Shown in pieces: positions 1 to 10,696 of a stretch of 64,000 nt of DNA (position 1 is the stretch's first letter; every line of letters begins with the position of its first letter). The notes under the pieces were generated by a model. That model ran no database searches, was not told the origin of the DNA, and was given only the letters and a program-made list of their open reading frames with translations. The DNA is from Cotesia glomerata (taxonomy: Eukaryota > Arthropoda > Insecta > Hymenoptera > Braconidae), in assembly GCF_020080835.1 (NCBI RefSeq), contig NC_058158.1, positions 20,794,430 through 20,858,429 on the forward strand, given 5' to 3'. A program made the translations under genes and the position numbers.

Positions 1-352
1 GTGCCGTTGAAACCCGTACATCGGACACAACAACATCCGCTCGACGCGAAGCCGACGGAGCACTGTATGCTGTGGCCGACGTACAGGCCACAGGAACGCC
101 AGCTCCCGCTCGGTCTTTAGCCGAGGGTATTGTAGCTGGAACTGGGTGATAGCTGGGTATAAGTTGACCCAGTCTTGACAGGGCGGATGCCTGAGGTGCC
201 AAAGCCGCTTCAGACGGCGGCCCAGCGAGGATGGCACTTTGAACGGCCCCGGAATTAATTCCGGGCCTCACCCCTCTGTTGTTGACTTGAGCCGCCTCTG
301 GGCGTTGCCGACCCTCTCTTCGGGTCTTAATTTTTTTCGAAATTCTCCACAT
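1..352 (-). CDS. Partial ORF, Pro/Ala/Ser-rich protein of unknown function
   Basis: An uninterrupted minus-strand frame starts at an ATG (352-350) and is still open at the left window edge (at least 117 codons). It begins MWRISKKIKTRREGRQRPEA, a basic head, and then becomes rich in Ala, Pro and Ser. G+C is much higher than in the surrounding DNA, and long runs lack the stop codons expected by chance, which supports real coding. It lies about 100 bases past the end of the gypsy integrase on the same strand, separated by an A/T homopolymer tract (388-441). It could be a third ORF of that retroelement, the Gag/ORF1 start of another element, or a host exon. No domain, signal peptide or zinc knuckle is visible. 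The GC-rich near-palindrome at 245-267 lies inside it. Confidence 0.4.
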   Translation of the reverse strand, partial: MWRISKKIKTRREGRQRPEAAQVNNRGVRPGINSGAVQSAILAGPPSEAALAPQASALSRLGQLIPSYHPVPATIPSAKDRAGAGVPVACTSATAYSAPSASRRADVVVSDVRVSTA

Positions 353-455
353 CACTCTGAAAATTTACTAAAATTAGTTCAAATATTCAGCTGTTAAAAT
401 TTTTTTTTTTAATTTTCACTCTTTTTTTTTTTTTTTTTTTTGAGAGTGATAATTA

Positions 456-1319
456 TTACCGAGTTGAATTTTTATTCACTAATCGATCACTGCGACGCGG
501 CAGCTTTAAGTCGGGTATGTAATGTTGGCCTAACAGTTTACCGCGCTCATTTTTTAATTCTACGACTAGTGGACTTATTATCTTAGAAATTAACGCAGGC
601 CCTAAATATTTAACCCCAAGACTCGCGCTGTACCCCGCCGTTTTATTACTCAGTTTTCTATTAGGATAATATACTTTGTCACCGACAGAGACCTCCGGGA
701 TTTTTAAATCAGTCCCGTGGTACTTCTCTTGTCGCTCATTTTCTTTTTTCATGACAGATTCAATTTTGTGTCTGAGCTCATCAAGACGCTGTACTCTCTT
801 AAGCCATTCTGGATTATTAAATATAATATCGTCCAGTTCCAGGTGAGTTACCTCCCCAGCTTGGCGCGTCGCCTGACCGTGGAGTAAGTAGTATGGTGAT
901 AATTTCAGCGAGGAGTGGAAGGCGCTATTGTACGCCAGCTGAAACTCTCCCAGATGTTCATCCCACCTACTCTGGTCTTTGTTTATGTACGCTCTTATCA
1001 TCGGTTTTAACGTACGATTAATACGCTCCACTGGGTTGGCCTGAGGATGAGATATAGCGATTGGAAAAAATTTTACTCCTACACTGGTTACATACTCTTG
1101 TAATTGAGAATTGATAAACTCCTTTCCATTGTCGGACACCAGGAACATAGTGTAGCCCCAGAGTGAGAAGGAACATTTGAAGCTCTCCAGTATCAGACTA
1201 CCCGTATGTCGTCGTATCGGATAAAATTCCGAAAACCGGGTATATAAGTCTTGGATCACTAGGATATAGGACTTGCCTCGTCTATACCTTGTAAAAGGAC
1301 CTGTGACATCAGCTGCCAC
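456..1319 (-). pseudogene. Gypsy integrase catalytic core and C-terminal part
   Basis: The RNase-H-fold integrase core has the D,D-35-E signature: Asp in AADVTGPF at the N-terminal end, Asp in VSDNGKEF, and Glu in NPVERINRTLK. The C-terminal part (VGDKVYYPNRKLSN, KYLGPALISKI) resembles the SH3-like tail of Ty3/gypsy integrases. The frame is open for 287 codons, but its apparent start is a GTG inside the domain. The true start lies upstream in the zinc-binding segment at 1341-1754, separated by a stop and a frame change. The enzyme would insert element cDNA into the genome. As it stands it is broken from the rest of pol. Confidence 0.85.
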
Positions 1320-1340
1320 GACCGCCCACGGTTTTATTGG

Positions 1341-1754
1341 TTATCTCGATTGGAGTGGAGCTTTCGAAGAAGTCTGTTTGTACTTGATCTGCTTGCAAGT
1401 ATCACAGGCTTGTACAAACTCTTCAACGTCTTTGGACATGCCTGGCCAGTAAAATTTTGTCTTGATGCGCTCATACATTTTGTTACGACCGAGATGTCGA
1501 GCGTCTGGCTCCTCGTAATTCCTTCTCAGTGTTTCCGGTACTTTGTGATCTTTTCGTACCTTTTTCCACTCTTCCTCGTCACCCAAGATCTCCTCAACGA
1601 GATCAGGTCTTCTATAATAAAGATGATCGTCCAAAGTTTTCCAATCTGGAAAATTCTTTGGATGTTTCCTGACATTATTAAATTTAATGTCATACCAATT
1701 TGATGTTTGAATATGGACAAACCTAGCTGTTTGTAATCTGTCCTTTATTTCCAT
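1341..1754 (-). pseudogene. Gypsy integrase zinc-binding domain and tether
   Basis: This is the H2C2 zinc-binding N-terminus of integrase: ARHLGRNKMYERIKTKFYWP followed by the Cys pair in ACDTCKQ. The first histidine of the usual HD..H.G signature appears lost (YEEPDARHLG). Upstream residues are the linker between RNase H and integrase. It ends in a stop just before the catalytic core at 1319. Confidence 0.75.
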
Positions 1755-1775
1755 CTAATCTTCTGGAGAATCATC

Positions 1776-2270
1776 TTAATATAGCCGAGAAAGAGCGTCT
1801 GGCCCCTCGTTTGTCGTACCTTGTTGATGCTTGATGGTAACTTGGTGAGAAAAGAGCTCGACTGCCCATCTCGCCAGGCGTCCGTTTGGCTCTTTCAGTG
1901 AGTGCAGCCACAATAGAGAAGCGTGATCTGTGACCACCGTAAGCGGAGCACCTTCGAGATAGCATCTCAGCTTCCTCACCGCCCAGACTACAGCTAAGCA
2001 CTCCTTTTCTGTAGTCGTGTATCTAGTTTCTGCACCACGGAGCTGACGACTGAGATAAATTATTGAATGCTTCTTGTCTGTTCCGGGTTCTTTTTGAACT
2101 AGAAATGCCCCAAGACCCGTGTCGCATGCATCAGTATATAATTCATACGGCCAGTCGTGTTTTGAAATTGATAAGGGCTGAGCATCCACGAGAGATTGTT
2201 TAAGCAATTGAAACGACTTTTCCTCTTCTGGACCCGTTAATTTGTTATTCTGGACCTGTTAATTTGTTCA
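1776..2270 (-). pseudogene. Gypsy RNase H domain
   Basis: The RNase H domain shows its acidic residues in YTDACDTGLGA (Asp), TTEKECLAVVWAV (Glu) and VVTDHASLLWL (Asp), with the ending GPDALSRL typical of gypsy elements. It degrades the RNA strand of the RNA:DNA hybrid during reverse transcription. At its upstream edge an imperfect 21-bp direct duplication (about 2225-2270) disrupts the join to the reverse transcriptase thumb. Confidence 0.8.
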
Positions 2271-3670
2271 AAGGACCTTGAGCCTTCTCAACATTCTGGA
2301 GGTAACGGTGGTACCAGTTAACGAGGCCCAGAAAACTTCGTAATTATTTTTTGTTTGTCGGAGTGGGAAAATTTACGACTGGTGAGATTCTTTCTGGATC
2401 AGAATATAACCCAGTATCGTTGACCACGAATCCCAAGAACCTCACCTCATTTCTACAGAACTTGCACTTCTCCGGGTTGATGAGCAGGCCGAATTCGCGA
2501 ACTACTTCAAAAAGAAGAGCCAGGACTTTTAGATGTTCGTCAAAAGTTTCGCTTATCGCAATTCAATCATCGAGATAAGCGAAAACTTGTTCAGCCCATT
2601 TCAGTGGAAACTCTCTTTGGACCAATATTTCGCAAAAACGCGTTTTTGCATGATCCATAGCTTTTTGAAAAGTACTTGGAGCTCCTACGAGTCTGTATAG
2701 CATACGTAGCCACTCGAATTGGCCTCTACCCTCCACAGAGAATGCTGTTAGTGGAACTGAGTCTGGTGACATGAGAATTTGGTGAAATGCCTCTCTTAAG
2801 TCCATAGTCGAGATGTATGTCGCACCATGAAGAGCGCTCAGTATTCTGAGCATGTTCGGAAGTGGATGAGCAGGTGGAATTTTCACCTTGTTGACTGGAC
2901 GATAGTCTATACATAATCTCCACTTGTTGTTGGGTTTGGAGACCATCAATGGCGACCATGACCAGACACTGAAGCTCGAGCGAATGAACTTTTTCTCCAA
3001 GAGCTCGTCAATTTGTTTATTCAACTCCTCGTTCACAACTGGGCTTCTACGATACGGTTTAATTCGTACCGGTTGTATTCCTGGTTTTAAAACGATTTCA
3101 TGTCGAATAATTTTTGTTGCTCCTAGATTTGACACTTCACCAAATTTTCTCAACTCAGTCTCCAGAAAGTCTTTTAATTTTGCCTCTTGAAGTTCAGACA
3201 TAGCACATAATTGTGCTGACTTCTCATAACAATTGATAGGTTGGAACAGAAAGACTTCTGGAGACTCCAAAAATTTCCACGTGCAGTTCTTGCAGTCGAT
3301 TTGAACCTCGAATTTAGTCGCGAAGTCCATCCCCAGGACCAAAGAATAACCGAGGTCGCGTAAAACACTTAAATACTGTTCCCCTGCGACAGATCCGATT
3401 TGAATTATGAAAGGGGCTCCACCTCTACTTTTACAAGTAGAGTGATTAGCAAGAAGCACTCCTTTCTTGGTCTGGTCATCTTGTAGCTCACCAGCAGCCA
3501 GATGTTTGATGTTCTCATACACCTCTTCGTTTATGTAAGACCTCTCACTACCAGTATCCAGGATTCTATGTAGCTTCACCCCGAATATCCATACGGATAT
3601 GGGTATCCTCGACGTTTTTTCAGGTGGTGAGCCGTTTCCGGGCTTGAAAATACGTCGAGTAGCTAGTTTG
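2271..3670 (-). pseudogene. Gypsy aspartic protease and reverse transcriptase
   Basis: The protease active site is LDTGSERSYI, followed by the second protease motif around LVLGMDF. The reverse transcriptase follows, with WRLCIDYRPVNKV, ISTMDLREAFHQI and the catalytic VFAYLDD box. The codon after YLDD is TGA. The same frame then continues with IAISETFDEHLKV and KCKFCRNEVRFLG, and meets a second stop (TAA) near 2343, so both breaks are nonsense changes and not frameshifts. The open frame extends upstream past the GTG at 3579 to at least 3720. The protein would copy element RNA into DNA. Its product now ends at the active site and must be dead. Confidence 0.8.
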
Positions 3671-4080
3671 TGAATGAAGGATGCCGTGAGAGGTTTGCCT
3701 TGTAGTATATGAGATAAAACGAAGCTTGTGATGGTTTGACGGTTTCTGTTCGGCCTGCTGGTTGTGATACTGTTGGTTCACAGAGTGTTTCGACTTCCTC
3801 TTTCCACTCAGAGTCTGATGCTTGTTCTGGCTCTGAGTTATCATCAGAATGTTGTTCCAAAGCAAATATACAAAGATCGAGTAAATCATCAGACAGATCC
3901 GATGGAGGATCTTCTAATAGTGCAATTACTCTCAATACCTCCTCTGAACAGAGTGGTTTCCCAGATTTTGTTTCTTGTATATTGACTTCAGAGTCAGAAA
4001 CAACCATATTGTTTGTTTTGCCCCGTTCTGGCCCACAAGTGGGTGAATCCAGACGGGTATCGTGTTCAAAATTCAGAAAG
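3671..4080. other. Ambiguous junction between gypsy relic and DDE transposon
   Basis: Both strands are open here. The minus strand reads an acidic, leucine-containing stretch (LRVIALLEDPPSDLSDDLL) in the orientation of the gypsy pol. The plus strand reads a Ser-rich stretch in frame with the downstream transposase. The minus-strand reading looks more protein-like to me, which would put the end of the gypsy piece near 4.0 kb, but I see no target duplication or inverted terminal repeat that fixes the boundary. Confidence 0.3.
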
Positions 4081-6058
4081 AGAGTTCTTGTTAATGATGC
4101 CTTTTGTAGTAAGTGTCGAGTTATTTTAACAAGACCACCTATACTTAAGAACACTCAGGATTCATCTGCAGATCAAGTTAGTATCAAAAGTCAGCCAACT
4201 TTTTCTCAGTCTTCATCCACTACTGTTTCATCCGTATCATCATCTGAAGATCCTTCATATGTTATTGAAGAAAAAATGGAAAAAGAGTTAGAATTTGTGG
4301 AGTTGGGTTTTCTTCGAATCATATCGACACATAAATACTGTTGCCTTTGTGGATTATCAGCAAATATCACAATTGTTCCATTTGAAGCACGCAAACAAGT
4401 ATTTTCGACAAGACGACTCTTTATTCCTGAAGGAAATCGGTGTTGTCAAGATCACATTATAAAAAAGCGGTTTTATGATGAAGAAATTAACAATTTTCGG
4501 ATTTATTCGAATACCAGTGTATTTGAAGTTCGTGATTTGGAAAAATTACTTGGGCAGCTGGCTATTGGCACTGATTCGTCTATAATTGATAAAATTGGAG
4601 ATCACTCGTTTTCAGAAAAACAGTTGGAGGTATTTACGAGCCTTACCTAGGAAAAATTGATAAAACTTCGTGAAATGTTAACGTCGATGAGAAAATCAGT
4701 GAATCGTAATGTCATTCAAGCTCTCGTTATTTTTTTATTCAAATTACGAACAGGAAATTCAAATGCAGTGATATCTTCCATTTTTGGTTTAGCTCGGGAA
4801 CAAATGATATCCGACTACTGTGATGAAGTAATATCTTCATTTGAAAAAGATGTTTTACCTCAGTATTTCGGAATCGATGCTATTAGTAGGGAGACATTAC
4901 TCGCCAATACCTCTAATACTGCTAAAGTGCTGTATCAAGTGAAAGATGACCGGTTGATATTCATTTGCGATGGAACATATATTCGTCATCAAAAAAGTGC
5001 AAATAACGAATACCAGAGGAAATCATATTCTGGTCAAAAGAAAGTTCCTCTGTGCAAACCATTCACGATATGTACTACAAATGGTTTCGTTATAGATATG
5101 ATCGGGCCATATACAGCTAATATAAACGATGCTGAGATTATGAGAATCATCTTAAGTGATCCCAATGGTCTGATCAAGTTGCTGAAAAAAGGTGACATTA
5201 TTGTAGTTGATCGTGGCTTCCGGGATGTGATAGTATATTTAGAAGAATTGGGGTTTAAAGTGCTAATGCCTGCTCTCAAAGGAAAACGCAATCAACTGAC
5301 CACAGATGAATCAAATGAATCCCGTTTTGTTACCAAAATCCGTTGGGTTGTTGAAGCAGTACATGGAGATATTAAGCAGAAGTTTAGGATTTTAGATCAT
5401 AAACTAGACAATAAATTGCTTCCAAAAACTGGTGTTTTTTGTCGAATCGCTTGTTTTCTGCACAATGAATTTGGTAAGAGACTTGATTCTGATCTCGATC
5501 TTTCTGAAAAAATTATTGCCGCCATGAACTCAAAAAGTATCAAGATAATACCTTAGCCTCAGAAGTAGAGACTAATCGTTGGGCAAGAAGAAAAGTTCCT
5601 TTTGCAACAATAACTTCAGATATGTTAACTGATTTTCCTGAATTAACGGAACAAGAACTCAAAATTCTATTCACGGGATCATATCAAATGTCTCAAGCTG
5701 TATCGTATTTAGCTGAAATGATGGATGAAAACGGACGATAATACTTTATTATTTAAAAATTACACCTAATATTATAAAATTCAAAGTCAGATCTCGACAT
5801 ATTAATTCGAAGACATATCATTGTTTTGTTGAATATCAATCAGATAAGAACGATATCTCTGGAATAACTCGATATTGTTGTGATTGTGCAAATGGTAGAC
5901 GTACTGTTGGATGTTGCTCACACATTGCTGCTATTATATACTATTTATCTCACGCCCGATACTTAGCGAAAATCGTAAAACCAGCTGAGATACTTAGTCG
6001 TCTGTTTATTGATGAAAAAATCAGTGTCGTCGTGAATGAAGACAGTGATGAAGACTAG
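4081..6058 (+). pseudogene. DDE-4-type transposase with C-terminal Cys/His zinc cluster
   Basis: The N-terminal part holds Cys pairs (FCSKCRVIL, YCCLCGLSA) that may bind zinc. The catalytic core shows Asp in FICDGTYIRHQ, Asp in IIVVDRGFRD and Glu in WVVEAVHGDIKQKF, the pattern of Harbinger/IS5-like DDE_4 transposases. A tail in another frame (5550-6058) has a SWIM-like cluster, YCCDCANGRRTVGCCSHIAA, and an acidic C-terminus. ISL2EU/IS4EU-type elements are my best guess for the family, but I am not certain. Breaks: TAG at 4648-4650 with the same frame continuing; a one-base loss at the A-run 5532-5536; another one-base loss near 5737. These three changes aside, the protein would be about 650 residues. 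No clear terminal inverted repeats were found. Confidence 0.75.
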
Positions 6059-6766
6059 CCTAATTGTTATTTTGATTAAAATTTTTATTTTGTCTATATC
6101 AAAATTCAAAATATTTCCCAATAGTATGAAAAAATATATAAGTATTAACTTTAAGTGTCTTTTGAATCAATAATAACCCTTCTAATCACTTTAACCTACT
6201 GAATCTTTCTGTTTATCTTTTGAAAAGATATTTTTTGGTAAAAATAAAATTTTCTACGTATTTATGTGTACTAAAAAAAATGTAAGTTTGTTAAAACGCA
6301 AGATTTTGAAAAAAAAATGAGTTTTTAATTTTTTTTGAATTGTTCCACCATTTCTAAAAATTCAAAAAAATTCCTGAGTATAGAGGAGTATAAAAGACAT
6401 TTTCTGACGAATTTTTGTGAGTGACATATTTCAAAAAGGCTGAAAAAAAAAAAAAAATAATTTTCTTTTCTCTGTTAAAAATCGGTTTTCTATTTGAGAA
6501 TCATGATCATATGATTTTTTCATGTTTTGGACTCGTAAGAATTAGGAAAAAAATCATCATTAATCAATTCCGAATTTTACTTTAAAAATAAAAATAATTT
6601 TGAAAAAACAGCTTTTTTTGAAATTCTCGAATACCGTTTGAGTTAAAGAGCTAAAAATTGGTGTGAATTATTTTCATTCGATACCATATCGACCCCCTAA
6701 GTATGAGTCAAAAAAGCCATGGGGGCAGAATTCCCATATTAATCCGGCTATGCCCTTTCTAATAAA
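6059..6766. other. AT-rich DNA without recognisable genes
   Basis: No open frame with protein-like composition and no conserved RNA are visible. The stretch is probably the 3' untranslated and terminal part of the DDE transposon plus decayed flank. Confidence 0.3.
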
Positions 6767-7600
6767 TTTCAATTATAGATTTCTAAATTAAATTTCGAAA
6801 AATAAATAAAATTACAAAATATTCTATTTCTTTAATATAATTTCAAAAAGTAAACATCCAAAATAAATTTTGAAACAATTTAAGTTACTAAATAAATTTC
6901 AAAAAAATAAAATTCGAAAAAAATTAAATTCCCAATTAAATTTCGAAAATAAATTGTCCAAGAATAACAACATTGAGTAAAAAAAAAAAATTTTTTTAAA
7001 TTTGTAAATTATCGAATAAGATTTCTGTAAAATAGAATCTACGAAAAAAAATTTTAATTTAAATCTACAAAAAAAATTCAAATGAATTTCAAAAAAATAA
7101 TAAATTACATAAATTAAATTTCTACATAATATTGAAAATAATTTATCAATTTAATTTCGAAATTAAATTTCCAAAATAAGTTTCAGGATAAAATTCAAAT
7201 CTAAATAAATTTCCAAATAATTTTCAAAATAGAATTTGTAATTAAATTTCGAAAGCTAAATTTCTAAAAAAACTCTGAAATCTTTTTGAATAATATTTAT
7301 TAAAAAATATAAAAAAATATAATCTACCAAAAAAAATTCAAAATGGAATCCTAAAAGCATTTAAATACTTCATTTGTTAAAATAAAATTTTGAAAAATAA
7401 TTTTCTAAAAAAAACAAATTTTGGAAAAAATAAATCCCAAAAAGAAATGTTCAAAATAATTTTCAAAAATTAATTTTCTAATTAAATTTCGAACAATTTC
7501 GGAATTAAATTTCAAAAATTTCCAAAAATAAATCTCGAGAAAAAAAATTAATGTTATCCAGGAGAAATTTAAGTTAATAATAATTATTTTAATATTCAAA
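6767..7600. repeat. Degenerate AT-rich short-period repeat
   Basis: The motif AAATTTCGAAAATAAAT and close variants recur at loose spacing of about 12-20 bases through the whole block. It reads like a decayed microsatellite or satellite. Open frames here (for example 7405-7599 minus) are by-products of this composition. Confidence 0.5.
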
Positions 7601-7967
7601 TTAAACTATTGCACTTGTATTTAAATAATAACCAGAAAATTCAATTTTAATTCACCGAAATACTCAAAAGATTAAAAATAAGGGAAATTATTGTATTATT
7701 TTATTTTAAAAGAAAGAAAAATTTTAATAAGCGGATTAAATTTTATAATAAATGAAGAATGCTTCACTAACGCATTGTTACCAAGCGCGCGAAGACAATG
7801 CCAAAAAAAATTTTCCGAACTAGACAAAGGCGCTGACGTCACTAACCTCAGTAGCGTCGTGTAAAATTTTTTTCGAGTAACTTTTTGACTTTACTGCGTA
7901 GAAAAATTTCTTTTGCAAGGTGTTAATTTTTACCGAGTTTTAATTTGTAACTATTGTTATTATCGAT
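7601..7967. other. Spacer without recognised gene
   Basis: AT-rich apart from a short mixed-composition patch (7760-7870). If the minus-strand LTR at 8.45 kb is a 5' LTR, this is the leader of that retroelement, downstream of its hairpin array. Confidence 0.3.
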
Positions 7968-8178
7968 AATCCCCTGAGTAGCTGTGACTCGTAAAAAAAT
8001 CTACCACAAGCTACTGGGTATGCTGTTTATTTTTATAATTATTTTTAATCCACTGAATAGCTGTGACTCATAGTTAATACTACAACAGCTATTGGGTATG
8101 TTGTCTTTGTTATCGAAATTTTTAATCCCCTGAATAGCTGTGACACGTAGTAAGTACTACCACAAGCTATTGGGTATC
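7968..8178. repeat. Three tandem hairpins beside a retroelement primer-binding site
   Basis: Three units of about 75-85 bp, each with a hairpin. Stems: AGTAGCT (7977-7983) with AGCTACT (8009-8015); AATAGCTGT (8056-8064) with ACAGCTATT (8085-8093); AATAGCT (8133-8139) with AGCTATT (8165-8171). The G-C pair of the first stem is an A-T pair in the other two, so both arms changed together. Each right arm is followed by GGGTAT. On the minus strand the array lies about 260-470 bases downstream of the primer-binding site, where packaging or leader signals of retroelements usually sit. Confidence 0.7.
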
Positions 8179-8436
8179 GATGACACTTCCGGTTATAATA
8201 AATTTTAATTTCTTAATTATAAAATTAGAAAAAAGATAAATACTTAAAAAAAAAATTTTTTAAATAAAATTCAATAAACTCAAGTATCACTTTTTCAAGA
8301 CTCAAGTAACTTTTTTTTTTCTCAACTAAAATTTTCCTAACGGCTAATGACTGAAATTTATTTAATTTTCAAATTTTAAATAATTAAATAAAAATTTATT
8401 TATTCCCAGGTCTTCCTTCTCTCTCATGGGGTTTTT

Positions 8437-8451
8437 CAATATTGGGCGCCA
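8437..8451 (-). other. Retrotransposon primer-binding site
   Basis: On the minus strand this reads TGGCGCCCAATATTG, beginning with the TGG that pairs with the CCA end of a tRNA primer. One base separates it from an LTR end reading CGTTACA. It marks the first internal bases of a minus-strand LTR retrotransposon. Confidence 0.65.
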
Positions 8452-8452
8452 G

Positions 8453-9230
8453 TGTAACGAGTGATTATTTCGCTCTATGGGCCCCTTAATTAATTTAATA
8501 AAATAAAACAATACCTATCAAAAATGATTCTAAATTAACAAGGGCGCCACCAGGATTTTTCAACACGGTTCCTGGAACCGAAAACCAGAGCTGAGCTTAT
8601 AACATACAGGGAGAGAGAGTAGAGAAAGGTGATCTAGAATGAATAAACTTTTATTTAACAATATCCGGATTTTTATTAATAACAAATCAACTTTAACAAA
8701 TTCGCTGAAAATTCAGCTCACTTATAAACTAACAACTTATTACCTAGCGACGCGGAGAATTGACTGCGAAATAAACGATATTTACAAACGACCCTTTTTT
8801 CCAAACGACGATACAATGACTAGTTGGGATGTTCTAACGGACGGTCTCCCACAATCTAGTTACAACTAGTTGGGCTTTTTCAGAACGAACGGTTTCCCAC
8901 ACCTGCCTAAAACTAAACTTAATCCTGCAGTACCCTCCCTTGAGCGTCTATACTGCAGTTACTATCTTACTACCGTGGTACCCTACTTGGCGTCTATACC
9001 ACGGCTTCTAACTTACTATCGTTGTACCCCACTTGGCGTCTATACAACGGCTTCTAACTACGTTGCGTTGTCCACTTGGCACTCACGCTCTAGAAATCCC
9101 TCACACCACCCGCACGATCTTCACACACATAACCTGCTCACACACACACACACACTGTCTCTACTTTACTTTTTACTTCTGACTTATAAAATTAAACTGC
9201 AAAACTTACAACATTAATTTTTATTAAAAT
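8453..9230 (-). mobile_element. LTR of a minus-strand (probably gypsy-type) retrotransposon
   Basis: The inner edge is well fixed: TGTAACGAG at 8453 next to the primer-binding site. The outer edge is not found. The composition (GC-richer islands, CA-rich tracts near 9130) and hairpin array run to about 9230, and the true end may lie anywhere up to the foldback element at 9631. Open frames at 8639-8869 and 8870-9217 cross the hairpin array and are not genes. The gypsy pol at 456-3670 has the same orientation and may belong to it. Confidence 0.55.
8820..9088. repeat. Array of at least six hairpins with conserved loops, inside LTR
   Basis: Best units: CTGCAGTA (8925-8932) with TACTGCAG (8951-8958); CCGTGGTA (8973-8980) with TACCACGG (8997-9004); CGTTGTA (9020-9026) with TACAACG (9043-9049); GCGT (9065-9068) with ACGC (9085-9088). 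Loops are nearly constant: CCCTACTTGGCGTCTA in the second, CCCCACTTGGCGTCTA in the third, and TCCACTTGGC inside the fourth. Stems differ completely but remain complementary. Two further units at 8820-8906 share a different loop core, ACGGTCTCCCAC / ACGGTTTCCCAC. Confidence 0.8.
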
Positions 9231-9630
9231 TTTCAGTCATTAGCTCGCAATTGAATCGTCAACCATTTTCACAACTAATAATTTAATTCTCAAAAAATCT
9301 ACACTAAAAACCGATGCTTGAATTTATTCCAAATTATCCACGAGTTTAAACTCAACATTAAATAAATTCTCAGGAACAATATCGACGCATGAATTTATTC
9401 CACTTTCAACTCGTAATTTTATTTCTTAAATTTTGAATAAATTCTTGAGAATATTTCGTAGTGAAATTCTGACCAATTTTCTGGGACTTAATCCACGCCG
9501 TTAAATATTTTTATAAATAATTCCAACAAAATAATACTTTTCATTTTCAATAATTCAATGTATAAATGTTCACGTGGAATTTTTCGATTTATAAATAATG
9601 AATAAAACAAATTATCTCAATGTAAAATAA
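9231..9630. other. AT-rich spacer, possibly the rest of the LTR
   Basis: No gene or repeat is recognised. A motif of the form TGAATTTATTCCA recurs at 9318 and 9390. It may be the U3 side of the minus-strand LTR. Confidence 0.25.
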
Positions 9631-10696
9631 ATCCGAACAAAAACAGTTTCACTGTAAAAAAATCGCGCCAAGTCCACGTTCATAAGACTATTAAGAGAAA
9701 AAAAAATTTTTTTTTTCTTCACAAAAAGATATAAAATAAAAAAATTGAAAAATCCAAGTAACCGATATGATTGTATACGATTTTCGAAAATTAAAAAAAA
9801 TTTTGTTGTAAATTTAAAAATTAAAAAAAAAATTTTTGAACGTACTTGGTGTGCGTCATTGTGTATTTCAATTTTTTTGAAAGTCCTAGTAAATAAATTT
9901 TACGAATTTCATTAAAAGTAAAATATTTTGCAACCACGCACACCAAGTACGTTCCAAATTTTTTTTTTTTTAATTTTTAAATTTACAACAAAATTTTTTT
10001 TAATTTTCGAAAATCGTATACAATCATATCGGTTACTTGGATTTTTCAATTTTTTTATTTTATATCTTTTTGTGAAGAAAAAAAATTTGTTCTCTTAATA
10101 GTCTTATGAACGTGGACTTGGCGCGATTTTTTTACAGTGAAACTGTTTTTGTTCGGATTTTAGTATTTTTTGTAATTATAATAAAAATTTACAATTGGTA
10201 CCAACTTAAGTATCGCGTTGGCTGCATTTTTTATAGCAAACTATCCCTTTGAAGCTACAGTTTAAGTAAAAATAATTCAAGCGCACCCTGGCGGATGTAG
10301 ATGCAAGCCTTGAAATATCTTTTTTCAACTGTAGTTTCCCATCTATTGGAGGATTACCATGTATTCTCGAATTATTTAGTCTGTGGCATGTCACTTTTTA
10401 CATCGAAACAAAGTCAGGATCTAAATTTTTGCGTTGCTATAGTTTGTGCTGATTAAATTTAATAATTTCAAGCAGATTAATTGTTATGATCGACTATTAT
10501 TAATTAATGTCAGTAAAATAAAGTATGAATTACTGTTATAATATACAATTTAGAAAAAAAAAGTACCGTAGAATTAAATAAAATTTGCAACCTCAAAATA
10601 TCGTCCTGCTTACAGTAAACACAGTCGGTAGTCTGGCGCTCCGTTTACAACGGATTTGAACGGAACTTGGCGCCAGATTCTACCGAATCTGTGGAT
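9631..10696 (-). mobile_element. Foldback-type non-autonomous transposon, copy 1
   Basis: About 94% or more identical by eye to the inverted copy at 44572-45643, which fixes the ends (ATCCACAG at one end, GTTCGGAT at the other, read in element orientation). In element orientation it has: a compound terminal hairpin of about 75 bases (arms CACAG, TCGGTAG, TCTGGCGC, TCCGTT and their complements); about 450 bp of unique sequence with a 62-codon open frame; and a 527-bp palindrome that forms the whole other end. It encodes no transposase, so it must depend on another element. No convincing target duplication is visible. Confidence 0.8.
9632..10158. repeat. Long palindrome, arms about 225 bp
   Basis: Arms of roughly 225 bp, from CCGAACAAAAACAG on the left to CTGTTTTTGTTCGG on the right, flank a loop of about 80 bases (9859-9938). 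Pairing is almost complete, including CGCGCCAAGTCCACG near the outside and CGTACTTGGTGTGCGT at the inside. RNA copied from either strand would form a 200-bp duplex, a good Dicer substrate. The same structure is present at 45113-45643. Confidence 0.85.

Larger units (their letters stand above)
456..3670 (-). mobile_element. Ty3/gypsy retrotransposon pol relic
   Basis: Read on the minus strand, the domain order is aspartic protease, reverse transcriptase, RNase H, zinc-binding integrase and integrase core. This is the order of Ty3/gypsy elements (Ty1/copia has integrase first). The frame is cut by in-frame stops, including one directly after the YLDD box, and by small indels such as a 21-bp tandem duplication near 2225-2270. 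Gag with its zinc knuckle is not seen. The minus-strand LTR and primer-binding site near 8.44 kb have the right orientation and could be this element's 5' end, with the transposase relic at 4.1-6.1 kb inserted between, but the intervening DNA is too decayed to prove it. Confidence 0.85.

Noticed and set aside
8639..9217. Two open frames of 76 and 115 codons on the plus strand
   Set aside because: They cross the LTR hairpin array and have no protein-like pattern. Their length comes from GC-richer composition.
10206..10394. 62-codon frame conserved between the two foldback copies (also 44874-45062)
   Set aside because: One residue difference only reflects the near identity of the copies. The older relatives at 28.1 kb and 13.3/21.6 kb do not keep the frame, so no coding selection is visible.
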